DNA of 58,729 nt from CAYVCG01 sp964449985. Its GTDB lineage: Bacteria; Bacillota; Clostridia; Lachnospirales; WRAX01. Location: positions 1 through 58,729 of the forward strand of contig CAYVCG010000002.1 of assembly GCA_964449985.1 (NCBI GenBank), in the 5' to 3' direction. This document shows positions 9,172 through 17,494 of this stretch, one piece after another. Made by a program: the position numbers and the translations under genes. Every line of letters begins with the position of its first letter. The first letter of the stretch is position 1. The notes below the pieces were generated by a model, which saw only the letters and a list, made by a program, of their open reading frames with translations, was not told where the DNA came from and did not search any database.

Positions 9172-9195
9172 AATGCTTATTTTAGCTTGTTTTTG

Positions 9196-9843
9196 TCAGT
9201 GTGTTTTTCTTCCTAAAACAAATAGCTTATCGACCAAATATATTCCCTCGCCCAGTATTATTAAAACAGTGGTTATTATGAATATATAAAACAAAACCCC
9301 GCTCGTGCCCAAAACAACATAATCCAAAAAGAAATACGGCATTAACCTGCCATCAGTTCCTGTGCCTATTATTTGTGCTCTGATGACTGAAAATATAACA
9401 TAAACGATAGGTATTATGAGCCATAAAAATGGCTCGAACCATCTTATTTGCCCTTTTTTATCAAATAATAACCAATCCACTACGCACATAGCCGGAACAA
9501 TATAATGCACAATCATGCTTCCCGGCCCCATAATTTCCATCTCTGCCGGTGATACAATAAAATGAAAAAACAGTCCCGCAATAATGACAGAAAAGCTTAC
9601 AGCCCGTTTTAATCTAGGTAAAAACTCACCTTCTCCATTTATGCTTTCTCTGCATATAAGGGTATGATTATAAAATGATAAAACAGCAAAGAAAATTAAT
9701 GTAATAATGTTGATTTGAATAGTGTAAAAAAACAAAATTTCCATACTATCGGCCAAAACCAAATTTATAAAAATCCCTGCAAAGCAAAATATTATAAGCG
9801 CAATACGAAATTCCTGTGCCAAAAGCCTATTCTTTATGTGCAT
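9196..9843 (-). CDS. Pr6Pr-type six-helix membrane protein
   Basis: A 215-aa integral membrane protein with about six hydrophobic segments. It resembles the Pr6Pr/FAR-17a-like membrane family: the pattern HYIVPAMCVVDWLLF, a later GRLMPYFFLDY, and a short positively charged C-terminus are the parts that fit. Function of bacterial members is unknown. The ATG has only a weak AGCGGGG-like site before it, so the exact start is uncertain. It lies downstream of the PEGA gene but behind that gene's terminator (9966-9992), so it may have its own weak promoter. The rpoBC promoter begins about 55 bases after its stop. Confidence 0.65.
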   Translation of the reverse strand: MHIKNRLLAQEFRIALIIFCFAGIFINLVLADSMEILFFYTIQINIITLIFFAVLSFYNHTLICRESINGEGEFLPRLKRAVSFSVIIAGLFFHFIVSPAEMEIMGPGSMIVHYIVPAMCVVDWLLFDKKGQIRWFEPFLWLIIPIVYVIFSVIRAQIIGTGTDGRLMPYFFLDYVVLGTSGVLFYIFIITTVLIILGEGIYLVDKLFVLGRKTH

Positions 9844-9965
9844 ATCATCAGCCCCGCTAAGAAATTATTTGCAACTAGAAAAAATCTCAATCTTTTTATT
9901 ATTTACCCAAAAAATTGGATTTATAACATTTATTAGAAATTATTAAAATTTTTATTATTGTTGAC

Positions 9966-9992
9966 AAAAAAAACCCAGCTTCTTGGCCGGGT
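9966..9992 (-). terminator. Terminator after the PEGA gene
   Basis: A 7-bp GC-rich stem (9973-9992, one G-T pair, loop CAAGAA) is followed on the minus strand by a run of T's. It lies 27 bases after the PEGA gene's stop. Confidence 0.85.
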
Positions 9993-10018
9993 GTTTAAAA
10001 ATCATTATATTTATAAAA

Positions 10019-11584
10019 TTAATATAGAACATCGTTAGCTGCATCAGGCGGTAAAGTCGGAACAGCATCACCTGAAGGCGGGATTTCTGACGGAAAATCA
10101 TCGCGGACAGGCGAAAGCGTAATAGGTAGAGGAATGCTCTCAGTATTAACGTCCACAGAAAAGCTAATTTCAATATAGCCTGATTTTCTAACCGTTATTG
10201 TTCTCAAACCATATTCAACAGACGTAGTCAACGGAGAAATACCAACATAAATATTATCAATATAAATATTGGCGCCGGAAGGTTCTGATGTTATCGCAAG
10301 CTTCGAAACCTGAACTGCTTTCTCAAGCGTTGCCGAAACCTCATAAGTTGGCTTGTCTAAGGTTATCTTTTTCTCCCAAGATACAAATCCGCTTTTTGTT
10401 ATTTTGATGTCGTATTCTCCATAATCAAGCTCAACAGGATTATTAAACGATGTTTCTTTTCCATTAATAGTAAGCGTGGCATCAGGTTCGCTGATTTTAA
10501 ATGTAACAGCGCCGGCTTTAATAACTATTTCCGGGAAATCAAGATCATATACGCCTTCGGATTCAACGTCAATTTCTTTTGAATAAGGCTCAATATTATC
10601 CCCTTTTATAACTATTTTATGAGTTCCCTCAGTAACTTTTATTTCGATAGGCTCATTTAGAGTTTTATAAATTTCATTATCTATTTCAAGAGTTCCGTTC
10701 TTTATATCGGTTCTTGCTTCCATAGTTAATGTTCCATGGCTTTTTTCCAGCTCTATATAAAGCGCAGTATCTTTATATCCGCGAACAGTAACCGTATCAA
10801 CCGGGTCAATATTTGCAATGTCAAATGTACCGTTTTTATAAACAGCTATAATATTGTCGTTATAACTATATGTGGCGCCTGATATTTTAATCGTTTTTTC
10901 AACAGTATCAACCTTTGCGCTGGAAGTAAATTTCCAGGCGCTTGTGCTTGCCTGCATAGAGATTAATAAATTATCTGTTTCTCCAAACTGAGCCTGAACG
11001 ATATCGCCTCTTTTAAATTCCGCAAACACGATAGGGCTGCCGTATTTATCTTTTAACAAAGTTGTATTATCAACAAAAACGGAGTATTCTTTTTCATTAT
11101 CTATATCGTAAAGCATAATATTTTTGCTAGTTTTAGAGATATCAGTAATAATAGCACCAATCTCAAGGTTTGAAATATTTTCCTTTGGCAAGTCATCCTC
11201 TTTGTCATCAATGGATGAAGATATGGATGAGGTTTCCGTAGGTTTAGTTGCTTCGTATTCATCCTTTCTGCCACTTGTTATTGAGTTAAACACAACAGCA
11301 AACACTATAAGACAAATAACAATACCAACAAATACAGTCGTTATAAGAAAAACCGCATATTGAGACTTTTGTTTTTTTGGCGGAAGTTTCCTTCCTCCAC
11401 CGGTTTGCTTTGGAGGGCGCGCCGGGGTATAACCCTCGCGCCTTGGCGTAGGGCCACCGGTAGGCTTTCCTCCTTCATAGGAACGTGATGGAGAATAATA
11501 AACGCCACCGTTCTCATCTTCATTAGTTACATACGGCCGTGGCTTTCTATTCATGTTATAGTTCGGGGGTCTCTTTTCTTCCAT
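10019..11584 (-). CDS. PEGA-domain membrane-anchored surface protein
   Basis: A 521-aa protein. The first 75 residues are polar, rich in Pro, Gly and Arg, and probably cytoplasmic. One membrane segment follows at about 76-102, then a Ser/Thr/Glu linker and a large extracytoplasmic part. Two PEGA-type repeats are visible toward the C-terminus. One begins at PDATLTING and contains KSGFVSWEKKI; the next begins at PSGANIYIDNIYVG and contains RKSGYIEISF. A more diverged repeat may precede them. The C-terminal 25 residues are rich in Pro and Asp. PEGA domains are common in cell-surface and spore-associated proteins, but the exact role here is unknown. It follows the CotS-like gene by 53 bases and ends at a strong terminator. 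Confidence 0.8.
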   Translation of the reverse strand: MEEKRPPNYNMNRKPRPYVTNEDENGGVYYSPSRSYEGGKPTGGPTPRREGYTPARPPKQTGGGRKLPPKKQKSQYAVFLITTVFVGIVICLIVFAVVFNSITSGRKDEYEATKPTETSSISSSIDDKEDDLPKENISNLEIGAIITDISKTSKNIMLYDIDNEKEYSVFVDNTTLLKDKYGSPIVFAEFKRGDIVQAQFGETDNLLISMQASTSAWKFTSSAKVDTVEKTIKISGATYSYNDNIIAVYKNGTFDIANIDPVDTVTVRGYKDTALYIELEKSHGTLTMEARTDIKNGTLEIDNEIYKTLNEPIEIKVTEGTHKIVIKGDNIEPYSKEIDVESEGVYDLDFPEIVIKAGAVTFKISEPDATLTINGKETSFNNPVELDYGEYDIKITKSGFVSWEKKITLDKPTYEVSATLEKAVQVSKLAITSEPSGANIYIDNIYVGISPLTTSVEYGLRTITVRKSGYIEISFSVDVNTESIPLPITLSPVRDDFPSEIPPSGDAVPTLPPDAANDVLY

Positions 11585-11637
11585 TAGTATACACCTCGTT
11601 ATTGAAAGCTTTACGTATCTGTGTAATTATATCATAC

Positions 11638-12636
11638 TTAATTGTAAATTTCATCTATAAATTTCCTGTACGTATTCTTTGTATTAATAGTGGATTCTAT
11701 TCTGGACTTAAAAGTACCTGGAATCCATGTTCGGTTTTTAGAATAATATTGAGAACATATTTTAATAAATTTGTCAGGAAACAAAAGCATAGCGTATAAT
11801 GCATTTATCTCCTCGTTTGTCAAATCATTAATAGAGTTATAAACGTCAATAATTTCTTTAATATGCATAGGATTGTCAGAAACAGATTTAAAATAACGTT
11901 TTATTATGCCACATAAATCACTAATATAATATCCATATGAACATTCCGAAAAGTTTGTTATATAAACATTGTGGTTGTCTATAAGAATATTTTCTTCTTT
12001 TAACAAATTATGAACTATATATCCTTGATCAATAGCTCCATTATGAAGATTTTTAAAATTAGCTTTAACAATCAAGTCATACCATTTATTCAAACAATCA
12101 ACATAATAATCATAGTTTTTATAGTAAATCACGTCAAAGTCTGACAACTGTTTAAACTTTGAAATTTTCTTTTTAATGCCAAACAATTTATCTATGCTTG
12201 ATTTGTAAATACTCTCAACGCAAATATACTTCTTCTCTGATTCAAAGCTATTACTAGCGGCATTTTTTTTTAATATAGAATGCATCAAAGCAACTTTAGA
12301 CACAATATTTTTAAAGTCAGCCGCGTTAGCAAAGTTTGATTCTTTAAAAGGAAAAAAGTCCGTAGATGTATATGCGTTGCCTTCCAAAACAAAATATGGA
12401 CGGTTTTTTACCGTTAGATTAAACATGTCTACAGTATTAAAGCCGTTTATATATAAACATTCCTTTACCTGATGCTGGAACATAATCGAGTTGAGCGTTT
12501 CATCAGAAACCGCAGGTAGCTTTTTAATTATTTTCTGGCCTTTATCAGTATTACAGATATAGTTGGATTTATGCTTAACAATGCTGCGGTGTTTAAATCC
12601 AAAGGCACGCACCACTTGTATATTTAGTTCATCCAC
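11638..12636 (-). CDS. CotS-like spore coat kinase-fold protein
   Basis: A protein of about 332 aa with the layout of the CotS/YutH/YsxE family, a kinase-like (aminoglycoside phosphotransferase) fold found in spore coats. The N-lobe includes SNYICNTDKGQKIIKKLP. The C-lobe has a segment equivalent to the catalytic and metal loops (YIVHNLLKEENILID and VYITNFSECSYGYYISDLCGI). The usual H-G-D catalytic motif and the DFD-type metal motif are replaced by IVHNLL and TNFSE, so catalysis is doubtful. The GTG at 12636 is chosen because AGGGGG sits 7 bases before it; an ATG at 12642 is too close to that site. It lies between the LCP and PEGA genes. Assignment rests on fold-level similarity. Confidence 0.65.
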   Translation of the reverse strand: MDELNIQVVRAFGFKHRSIVKHKSNYICNTDKGQKIIKKLPAVSDETLNSIMFQHQVKECLYINGFNTVDMFNLTVKNRPYFVLEGNAYTSTDFFPFKESNFANAADFKNIVSKVALMHSILKKNAASNSFESEKKYICVESIYKSSIDKLFGIKKKISKFKQLSDFDVIYYKNYDYYVDCLNKWYDLIVKANFKNLHNGAIDQGYIVHNLLKEENILIDNHNVYITNFSECSYGYYISDLCGIIKRYFKSVSDNPMHIKEIIDVYNSINDLTNEEINALYAMLLFPDKFIKICSQYYSKNRTWIPGTFKSRIESTINTKNTYRKFIDEIYN

Positions 12637-12726
12637 GAACATTCCCCCTGTCAATTAACAATAGCATGAATTACTACTACCATTAACATTATTATGAAAA
12701 GGCGGGATATAATATGTACAAAAAAT

Positions 12727-14103
12727 TTACTCCTCGTTTGTGCCTAAAATAATGACTATATCATAGCCGCTTGTCACCTTAGAATCAACAATAAGCTTGC
12801 TTTCCGGATATAGATCCTTTATATCAGCCCCCCACCCTTTCTTTTTAACATATATTCTTGTATAGTCGGATTTTGTTCCGCTATAATCACCTATATTGTC
12901 GACTACAAAGCCGTTGTCTTCAAGGTATTCCTTGTTTTTTGATGCGATACCGGATTTCATTCCGCCGTTTAATACCTGAATGCTCTTACCAACACTCGGA
13001 ACAATCTCAATCTCATCACCCGAAAAATTATAGAAAACTTCATCAACAACCTCAGAAACATAATCATAATCTAACTTTACAAAATCCTTGCCGTTGATTT
13101 TTGGGGTTGTCGCCCCTTCCCTGAGGTTGTATGTATTTATATTTTCGGCTTTTATATCTCCTGCATATTTCAGATATTTTAAAGCATCAGAAATATCCAT
13201 GTTTGTTTCCACATAGTCATACACTGCCTTCAACATAGTAGGCGCATTATTAAGAAGATTTCCATCAGACACAACCTGAGTTATAATTGCCTTTATAAAG
13301 TCCTGTTGAACTTGAGATCTTTTCCAATCGTCTCCGCCTGGATAGCCTCTGAATCTAACCAACTGCATTGCCTGCTCTCCATCCAAAATCTGAATGCCTG
13401 GTTTTAAATGTATAAAAAGATTCTGATATTTGTCTTCATAGTCCATTTTTATCGGAACATCAAACTCTACACCGTCTAATTCATCAACGATAAACTTAAA
13501 TGCATCCAAGTTAACCTTAACATAATAAGGTATTTCTATGTTTAGCATTTCCTCAAGCTGCTTCATGACAAACAAAACGCCGTTTTCTTTTCCTGCATAA
13601 TGATGCACCTCATTAAGCTTCATAGCGCCATCACTTGGAGTCCAAAGCCCCATTTCCTTTAATACAGCTCGCCTATTTTCAGGCATAACAACATATGTAT
13701 CTCGCGGTATCGAAAGAAGATTTATCTCCTTTGATTTGGAATTAAAAGAACCAACTATTATCGTATCAGTTCTTGTTCCATCGTCATCAACACCAAATAT
13801 TACAAAATTCGTATGCTCATCAGCATCTTCAAAAATGCTGAATAATGATCCGCCGCTTTTTATGTTGGAATCGATATCTTTAGCGATAGCCATATCAAAG
13901 GCCGGCCGCCCCATCATAGAATTGTATGCAATAACTAAACCCGCCGCAACCAGAAAAAATATACCAAACGAAACTCCAAATGCAATTAAGAATTTTTGCA
14001 TCAATGTTTTCTTAACCTTTTGCTTCCTTTCTATATTAGCATAACGCCCGTTCGGCACTGGTTCTATGTAATTGTTAGGATAATTTTGCTGCCTGTTATC
14101 CAT
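12727..14103 (-). CDS. LytR-CpsA-Psr (LCP) family cell-wall ligase
   Basis: A 458-aa type II membrane protein. LCP enzymes move undecaprenyl-linked anionic polymers, such as teichoic acid or capsule, onto peptidoglycan at the outer membrane face. A short cytoplasmic N-terminus is followed by one membrane helix at about residues 35-60. The LCP domain carries the family's arginine/aspartate motifs in GTRTDTI and SIPRDTYV, and VRFRGYPGGDDWKRSQVQQ later. A C-terminal LytR_C-like domain starts near EIVPSVGKSIQVLNGG. The ATG at 14103 follows GGAGG by 8 bases, which is better than the upstream in-frame start. A promoter is visible at 14171-14199, back to back with that of thrS. Confidence 0.9.
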   Translation of the reverse strand: MDNRQQNYPNNYIEPVPNGRYANIERKQKVKKTLMQKFLIAFGVSFGIFFLVAAGLVIAYNSMMGRPAFDMAIAKDIDSNIKSGGSLFSIFEDADEHTNFVIFGVDDDGTRTDTIIVGSFNSKSKEINLLSIPRDTYVVMPENRRAVLKEMGLWTPSDGAMKLNEVHHYAGKENGVLFVMKQLEEMLNIEIPYYVKVNLDAFKFIVDELDGVEFDVPIKMDYEDKYQNLFIHLKPGIQILDGEQAMQLVRFRGYPGGDDWKRSQVQQDFIKAIITQVVSDGNLLNNAPTMLKAVYDYVETNMDISDALKYLKYAGDIKAENINTYNLREGATTPKINGKDFVKLDYDYVSEVVDEVFYNFSGDEIEIVPSVGKSIQVLNGGMKSGIASKNKEYLEDNGFVVDNIGDYSGTKSDYTRIYVKKKGWGADIKDLYPESKLIVDSKVTSGYDIVIILGTNEE

Positions 14104-14170
14104 TATAAATTCCTCCAAAAAATTCAATTTGTTCTTATATACGAGTAAAACTAAGAATTTGTTCTGATGT

Positions 14171-14199
14171 ATTTTAACATATAACGTTATAATAGTTAA
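14171..14199 (-). promoter_or_regulatory. Probable promoter of the LCP operon
   Basis: On the minus strand TTAACT (14194-14199) and TAAAAT (14171-14176) are 17 bases apart, about 70 bases before the LCP start. Confidence 0.45.
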
Positions 14200-14289
14200 G
14201 TATTATTTTATATATTAACAAAAAAGTAATATATCCGATATTTTATGCAGTATAAATTCTGAAAAATAAACGTTTGCTTTAATATCTCG

Positions 14290-14318
14290 TTGACAGAATG
14301 TTTTTTGTGCTATATTAT
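14290..14318 (+). promoter_or_regulatory. Promoter of thrS
   Basis: A perfect TTGACA (14290-14295) and TATTAT (14313-14318) are 17 bases apart. Transcription would start near 14325, only about 16 bases before the ATG, so no leader is available for a T-box. Confidence 0.65.
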
Positions 14319-14340
14319 TTTTAAAAGAGGAGGTTTGGAA

Positions 14341-16275
14341 ATGATAACTATAACACTGAAAGACGGTACATTGTGTCAAGTCAATGATGGAGAGACGGTT
14401 TTGGGCGTTGCAAAACAAATAAGCGAAGGCCTTGCAAGAAATGCATGCGCCGGCATTATTAATGGACAAACGGTTGATTTGCGCACAACTTTAAAAGATG
14501 ATTGCCAATTAAGTATAGCCACATTCGATAATGATGAGGGCAAATGGGCATTTAGACATACAGCTTCCCATATTTTGGCGCAAGCCGTTAAACGGCTTTA
14601 TCCGAGTGCCAAGCTTGCTATCGGTCCCGCTATTGACGATGGGTTTTATTATGATATAGATTGCGAAAAAGCTCTTGTTCCTGAAGATTTGGAAAAAATT
14701 GAAGCCGAAATGAAAAAAATCGTTAAAGAAGATTTGGCTATAGAGCGGTTTGAATTGCCTCGTGATGAAGCAATAGCTCTTATGGAAAAAATGGGTGAAC
14801 CCTACAAAGTCGAACTTATACAAGACCTGCCTGAGGGAGAATCTATCTCTTTCTACAAACAAGGCGAGTTTACAGACCTTTGCGCAGGCCCACACCTTTT
14901 ATCAACAAAGCCAGTAAAGGCAATTAAACTGACATCTCTTGCCGGCGCTTACTGGCGCGGTAATGAGAAAAACAAAATGCTCACGCGTATTTACGGAACA
15001 GCCTTCACAAAGGCATCCGATTTAGAAAGCTACATGGTTCGTATGGAAGAAGCCAGAAAACGTGACCATAGAAAACTCGGCAAGGAGCTGGAGCTGTTTG
15101 CCCTGCTGGACGAAGGCCCCGGATTGCCATTTTTCCTTCCGAATGGAATGGTTGTTAAAAACGAATTGATAGATTACTGGCGCAAGATCCACAGGCGCGC
15201 AGGATATCAGGAAATCTCCACACCGATTATATTAAACAAAGAGCTTTGGATACGCTCCGGCCATTGGGATCATTACAGCGAAAACATGTACACCACCGTT
15301 ATAGACGAGCAGGATTTTGCAGTAAAGCCCATGAACTGCCCCGGTGGTATACTTGTTTATAAGCAAAATATGCATTCATATAGAGAGCTTCCCGTAAGAA
15401 TTGGCGAGCTTGGCCTTGTTCACAGGCATGAAAAAAGCGGCGCTCTCCACGGTCTCATGCGTGTTCGCAGCTTTACACAGGATGATGCACATATATTTTT
15501 GACAAAGGAACAAATAAAAGATGAAATCAAAGGTATCGTTGCCTTAATAGACGAGGTGTATAGTCTGTTTGGATTCAAATTCCATGTAGAGCTATCTACT
15601 CGCCCTGAAAACAGTATGGGTAATGACGAAGATTGGGAAATCGCAACAAATGCCCTAAGAGACGCACTAATTGAGATTGGTCTTCCATATGTGGTAAATG
15701 AGGGCGACGGTGCATTCTATGGCCCTAAAATAGATTTCCATCTAGAAGATACCATCGGGCGTACATGGCAATGCGGAACAATCCAGCTTGACTTCCAGCT
15801 TCCGGAAAAGTTTGAGCTTGAATATATCGGCAACGATGGCGAGAAGCACAGACCAGTTATGATCCACCGCGTTGTTTTTGGAAGTATAGAGCGTTTCATC
15901 GGTATTCTGATTGAGCATTTTGCAGGGCAATTCCCGGTTTGGCTTGCTCCTGTTCAGGTCAAAATCCTTCCGATTTCAGACAAATACCATGACTACGCAC
16001 AATCAGTTTTATCACAAATCAAAGATTCCGGCATAAGAGCAGAAGCTGATTTCCGTGCAGAAAAAATAGGATACAAAATACGTGAGGCGCGTAATCAACG
16101 TGTTCCTTATATACTTGTAGTAGGAGAAAAAGAAGCTGAGAGCAAGACAATAGCTGTTAGAAGCAGATTTAAAGGTGATGAAGGTTCCCAACAACTCAAC
16201 ACATTTATTGAAAGAGTCCAAAATGAAGTTTCAACGCGTGAGGTTAATATGGACGTTGCGAATCAGGCAGAATAG
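14341..16275 (+). CDS. thrS: Threonine-tRNA ligase
   Basis: A 644-aa class II aminoacyl-tRNA synthetase that charges tRNA-Thr. In order: an N-terminal TGS domain (about 1-60), the editing domain with HTASHILAQAV and CAGPHL, the catalytic core with zinc-binding MNCPGG and HRHEKSGALHGLMRVRSFTQ, motif 3 in HRVVFGSIERFIGIL, and the C-terminal anticodon-binding domain. Length is normal. The ATG at 14341 follows AGAGGAGG closely, while the longer in-frame extension would run back into the promoter. Firmicute thrS genes are often under T-box control; here the promoter lies so close that no T-box can fit. A rhomboid gene follows 42 bases later, probably in the same transcript. Confidence 0.98.
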   Translation: MITITLKDGTLCQVNDGETVLGVAKQISEGLARNACAGIINGQTVDLRTTLKDDCQLSIATFDNDEGKWAFRHTASHILAQAVKRLYPSAKLAIGPAIDDGFYYDIDCEKALVPEDLEKIEAEMKKIVKEDLAIERFELPRDEAIALMEKMGEPYKVELIQDLPEGESISFYKQGEFTDLCAGPHLLSTKPVKAIKLTSLAGAYWRGNEKNKMLTRIYGTAFTKASDLESYMVRMEEARKRDHRKLGKELELFALLDEGPGLPFFLPNGMVVKNELIDYWRKIHRRAGYQEISTPIILNKELWIRSGHWDHYSENMYTTVIDEQDFAVKPMNCPGGILVYKQNMHSYRELPVRIGELGLVHRHEKSGALHGLMRVRSFTQDDAHIFLTKEQIKDEIKGIVALIDEVYSLFGFKFHVELSTRPENSMGNDEDWEIATNALRDALIEIGLPYVVNEGDGAFYGPKIDFHLEDTIGRTWQCGTIQLDFQLPEKFELEYIGNDGEKHRPVMIHRVVFGSIERFIGILIEHFAGQFPVWLAPVQVKILPISDKYHDYAQSVLSQIKDSGIRAEADFRAEKIGYKIREARNQRVPYILVVGEKEAESKTIAVRSRFKGDEGSQQLNTFIERVQNEVSTREVNMDVANQAE

Positions 16276-16317
16276 ATTTGTATTTTTTAAGCGCCGCCTG
16301 CGAAAGAAGGGTTTTAC

Positions 16318-17406
16318 TTGGCAGATTTCAAAATCTTTGTAAATAATTTTATGCCATTGGCCGCTAAAAACGGTTTTGCTCCTGCTCATTTTATAGATCA
16401 TAGCGATACCGATAGTTATCGGATTCTATATAAGCACGACGCTTCGATTGTATATTTTATTTATATATATGACAATATTACAGATTATAACAATTTTTTT
16501 GACGTCAACACCCGTTTGGCAGAATTTGCAAAATCCTTTATACAGCAGTCAAATCTAAGGCACATGATTGTGTATAACATTATTGTTTCCGAAGTTATTA
16601 CAGACGAATTGGAACACTTCGTAGACAATAGCATGGAATACTTTGATCAAGAGATTTATGAAATAAACTATCTTGTTCTTCCTGATAGAAACAGGATTGG
16701 ATTTTCCAAAAAACAGCCCCACAAAATCAACAATGTTATGGATTGGATAAATAAATCTATATCAGATTATAATAGCGATGATAAAAATGATTCAGGCCTC
16801 ATAACTCCAATTGAATTATCTTCAAACGCCAAAAACTTTAGAACGGTTTATGTCATAATGCTTATTAATCTGATCGTGCTGATTTTGATGGAGCTTTCGG
16901 GAGGTTCAGAAAATCGTAATGTCCTTATAAGCTTTGGAGCAATGAACATGAGTATATTCCAAAATGGCGATTATTACAGGGTTTTCACTGCAACGTTCCT
17001 TCATATAGGATTTATGCATTTTATTTATAACAGTCTTGCCCTTTATATATTTGGAACAAGGACAGAGAAATACTTTGGTTCGATAAAATTTCTTGTTTTA
17101 TATATAATCTCAGCGGTTATCGGAAACTTCATGAATTCGTTCTTCTCACCTCCACTCACGGTGCTTGCGGGGGCTTCCGGAGGAATATATGGGCTTCTTG
17201 GCGCTTGTCTGGCTATGACCCAGGTGACAAAAAGGAGTGTGAATGGTCTTTCATTTTACTCTATACTTATTTTTGCCCTGTCTGGCGTGTTGCTGGGATT
17301 TGCTAACCCAAGCATAGGAAATATTGCTCATTTAGGCGGTTTGCTGGCAGGGTATTTGATAGGATTGATTTTAACAAAGCTTCAAATATCAAAAGCCGTA
17401 AAATAA
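16318..17406 (+). CDS. Rhomboid family intramembrane serine protease
   Basis: A 362-aa membrane protease. The first 170 residues are soluble and not recognised. The rhomboid domain occupies about 175-355 with six or so membrane helices. Catalytic residues are Ser287 in GASGG and His338 in NIAHLGG. The upstream HIGFMHFIYN motif supplies the conserved His229/His234 and Asn238. The substrate is unknown. The start is a TTG 6 bases after AGAAGGG; no better ATG exists upstream. It follows thrS closely and ends before the large inverted repeat at 17427-17494. Domain and active site are clear. Confidence 0.92.
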   Translation: MADFKIFVNNFMPLAAKNGFAPAHFIDHSDTDSYRILYKHDASIVYFIYIYDNITDYNNFFDVNTRLAEFAKSFIQQSNLRHMIVYNIIVSEVITDELEHFVDNSMEYFDQEIYEINYLVLPDRNRIGFSKKQPHKINNVMDWINKSISDYNSDDKNDSGLITPIELSSNAKNFRTVYVIMLINLIVLILMELSGGSENRNVLISFGAMNMSIFQNGDYYRVFTATFLHIGFMHFIYNSLALYIFGTRTEKYFGSIKFLVLYIISAVIGNFMNSFFSPPLTVLAGASGGIYGLLGACLAMTQVTKRSVNGLSFYSILIFALSGVLLGFANPSIGNIAHLGGLLAGYLIGLILTKLQISKAVK

Positions 17407-17426
17407 ACTGAAATTTATTAATAAAA

Positions 17427-17494
17427 AGGCTCTGTTGAATATGCTCCCGCCTTTATAAAAAAGGCGGTTTGTATAGCATTATTCAACAGAGCCT
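17427..17494. terminator. Long inverted repeat, bidirectional terminator or MITE-like element
   Basis: The outer arms (17427-17445 and 17475-17494) match over 19 bases with one bulge. An inner 8-bp GC-rich stem lies between them (17447-17454 with 17460-17467). On the minus strand the structure is followed by TTTTT, fitting a terminator for the TPR gene; it also lies after the convergent rhomboid gene. The TPR stop codon overlaps its edge. The AGGCTCTGTTGAAT ends resemble insertion-sequence termini, but there is no transposase. Confidence 0.7.

Noticed and set aside
14128..14340. T-box riboswitch for thrS
   Set aside because: No specifier loop, T-box sequence or terminator/antiterminator pair was seen, and the promoter lies at the gene's edge.
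17427..17494. Complete insertion sequence
   Set aside because: Only 68 bases long, with no transposase and no target-site duplication seen.
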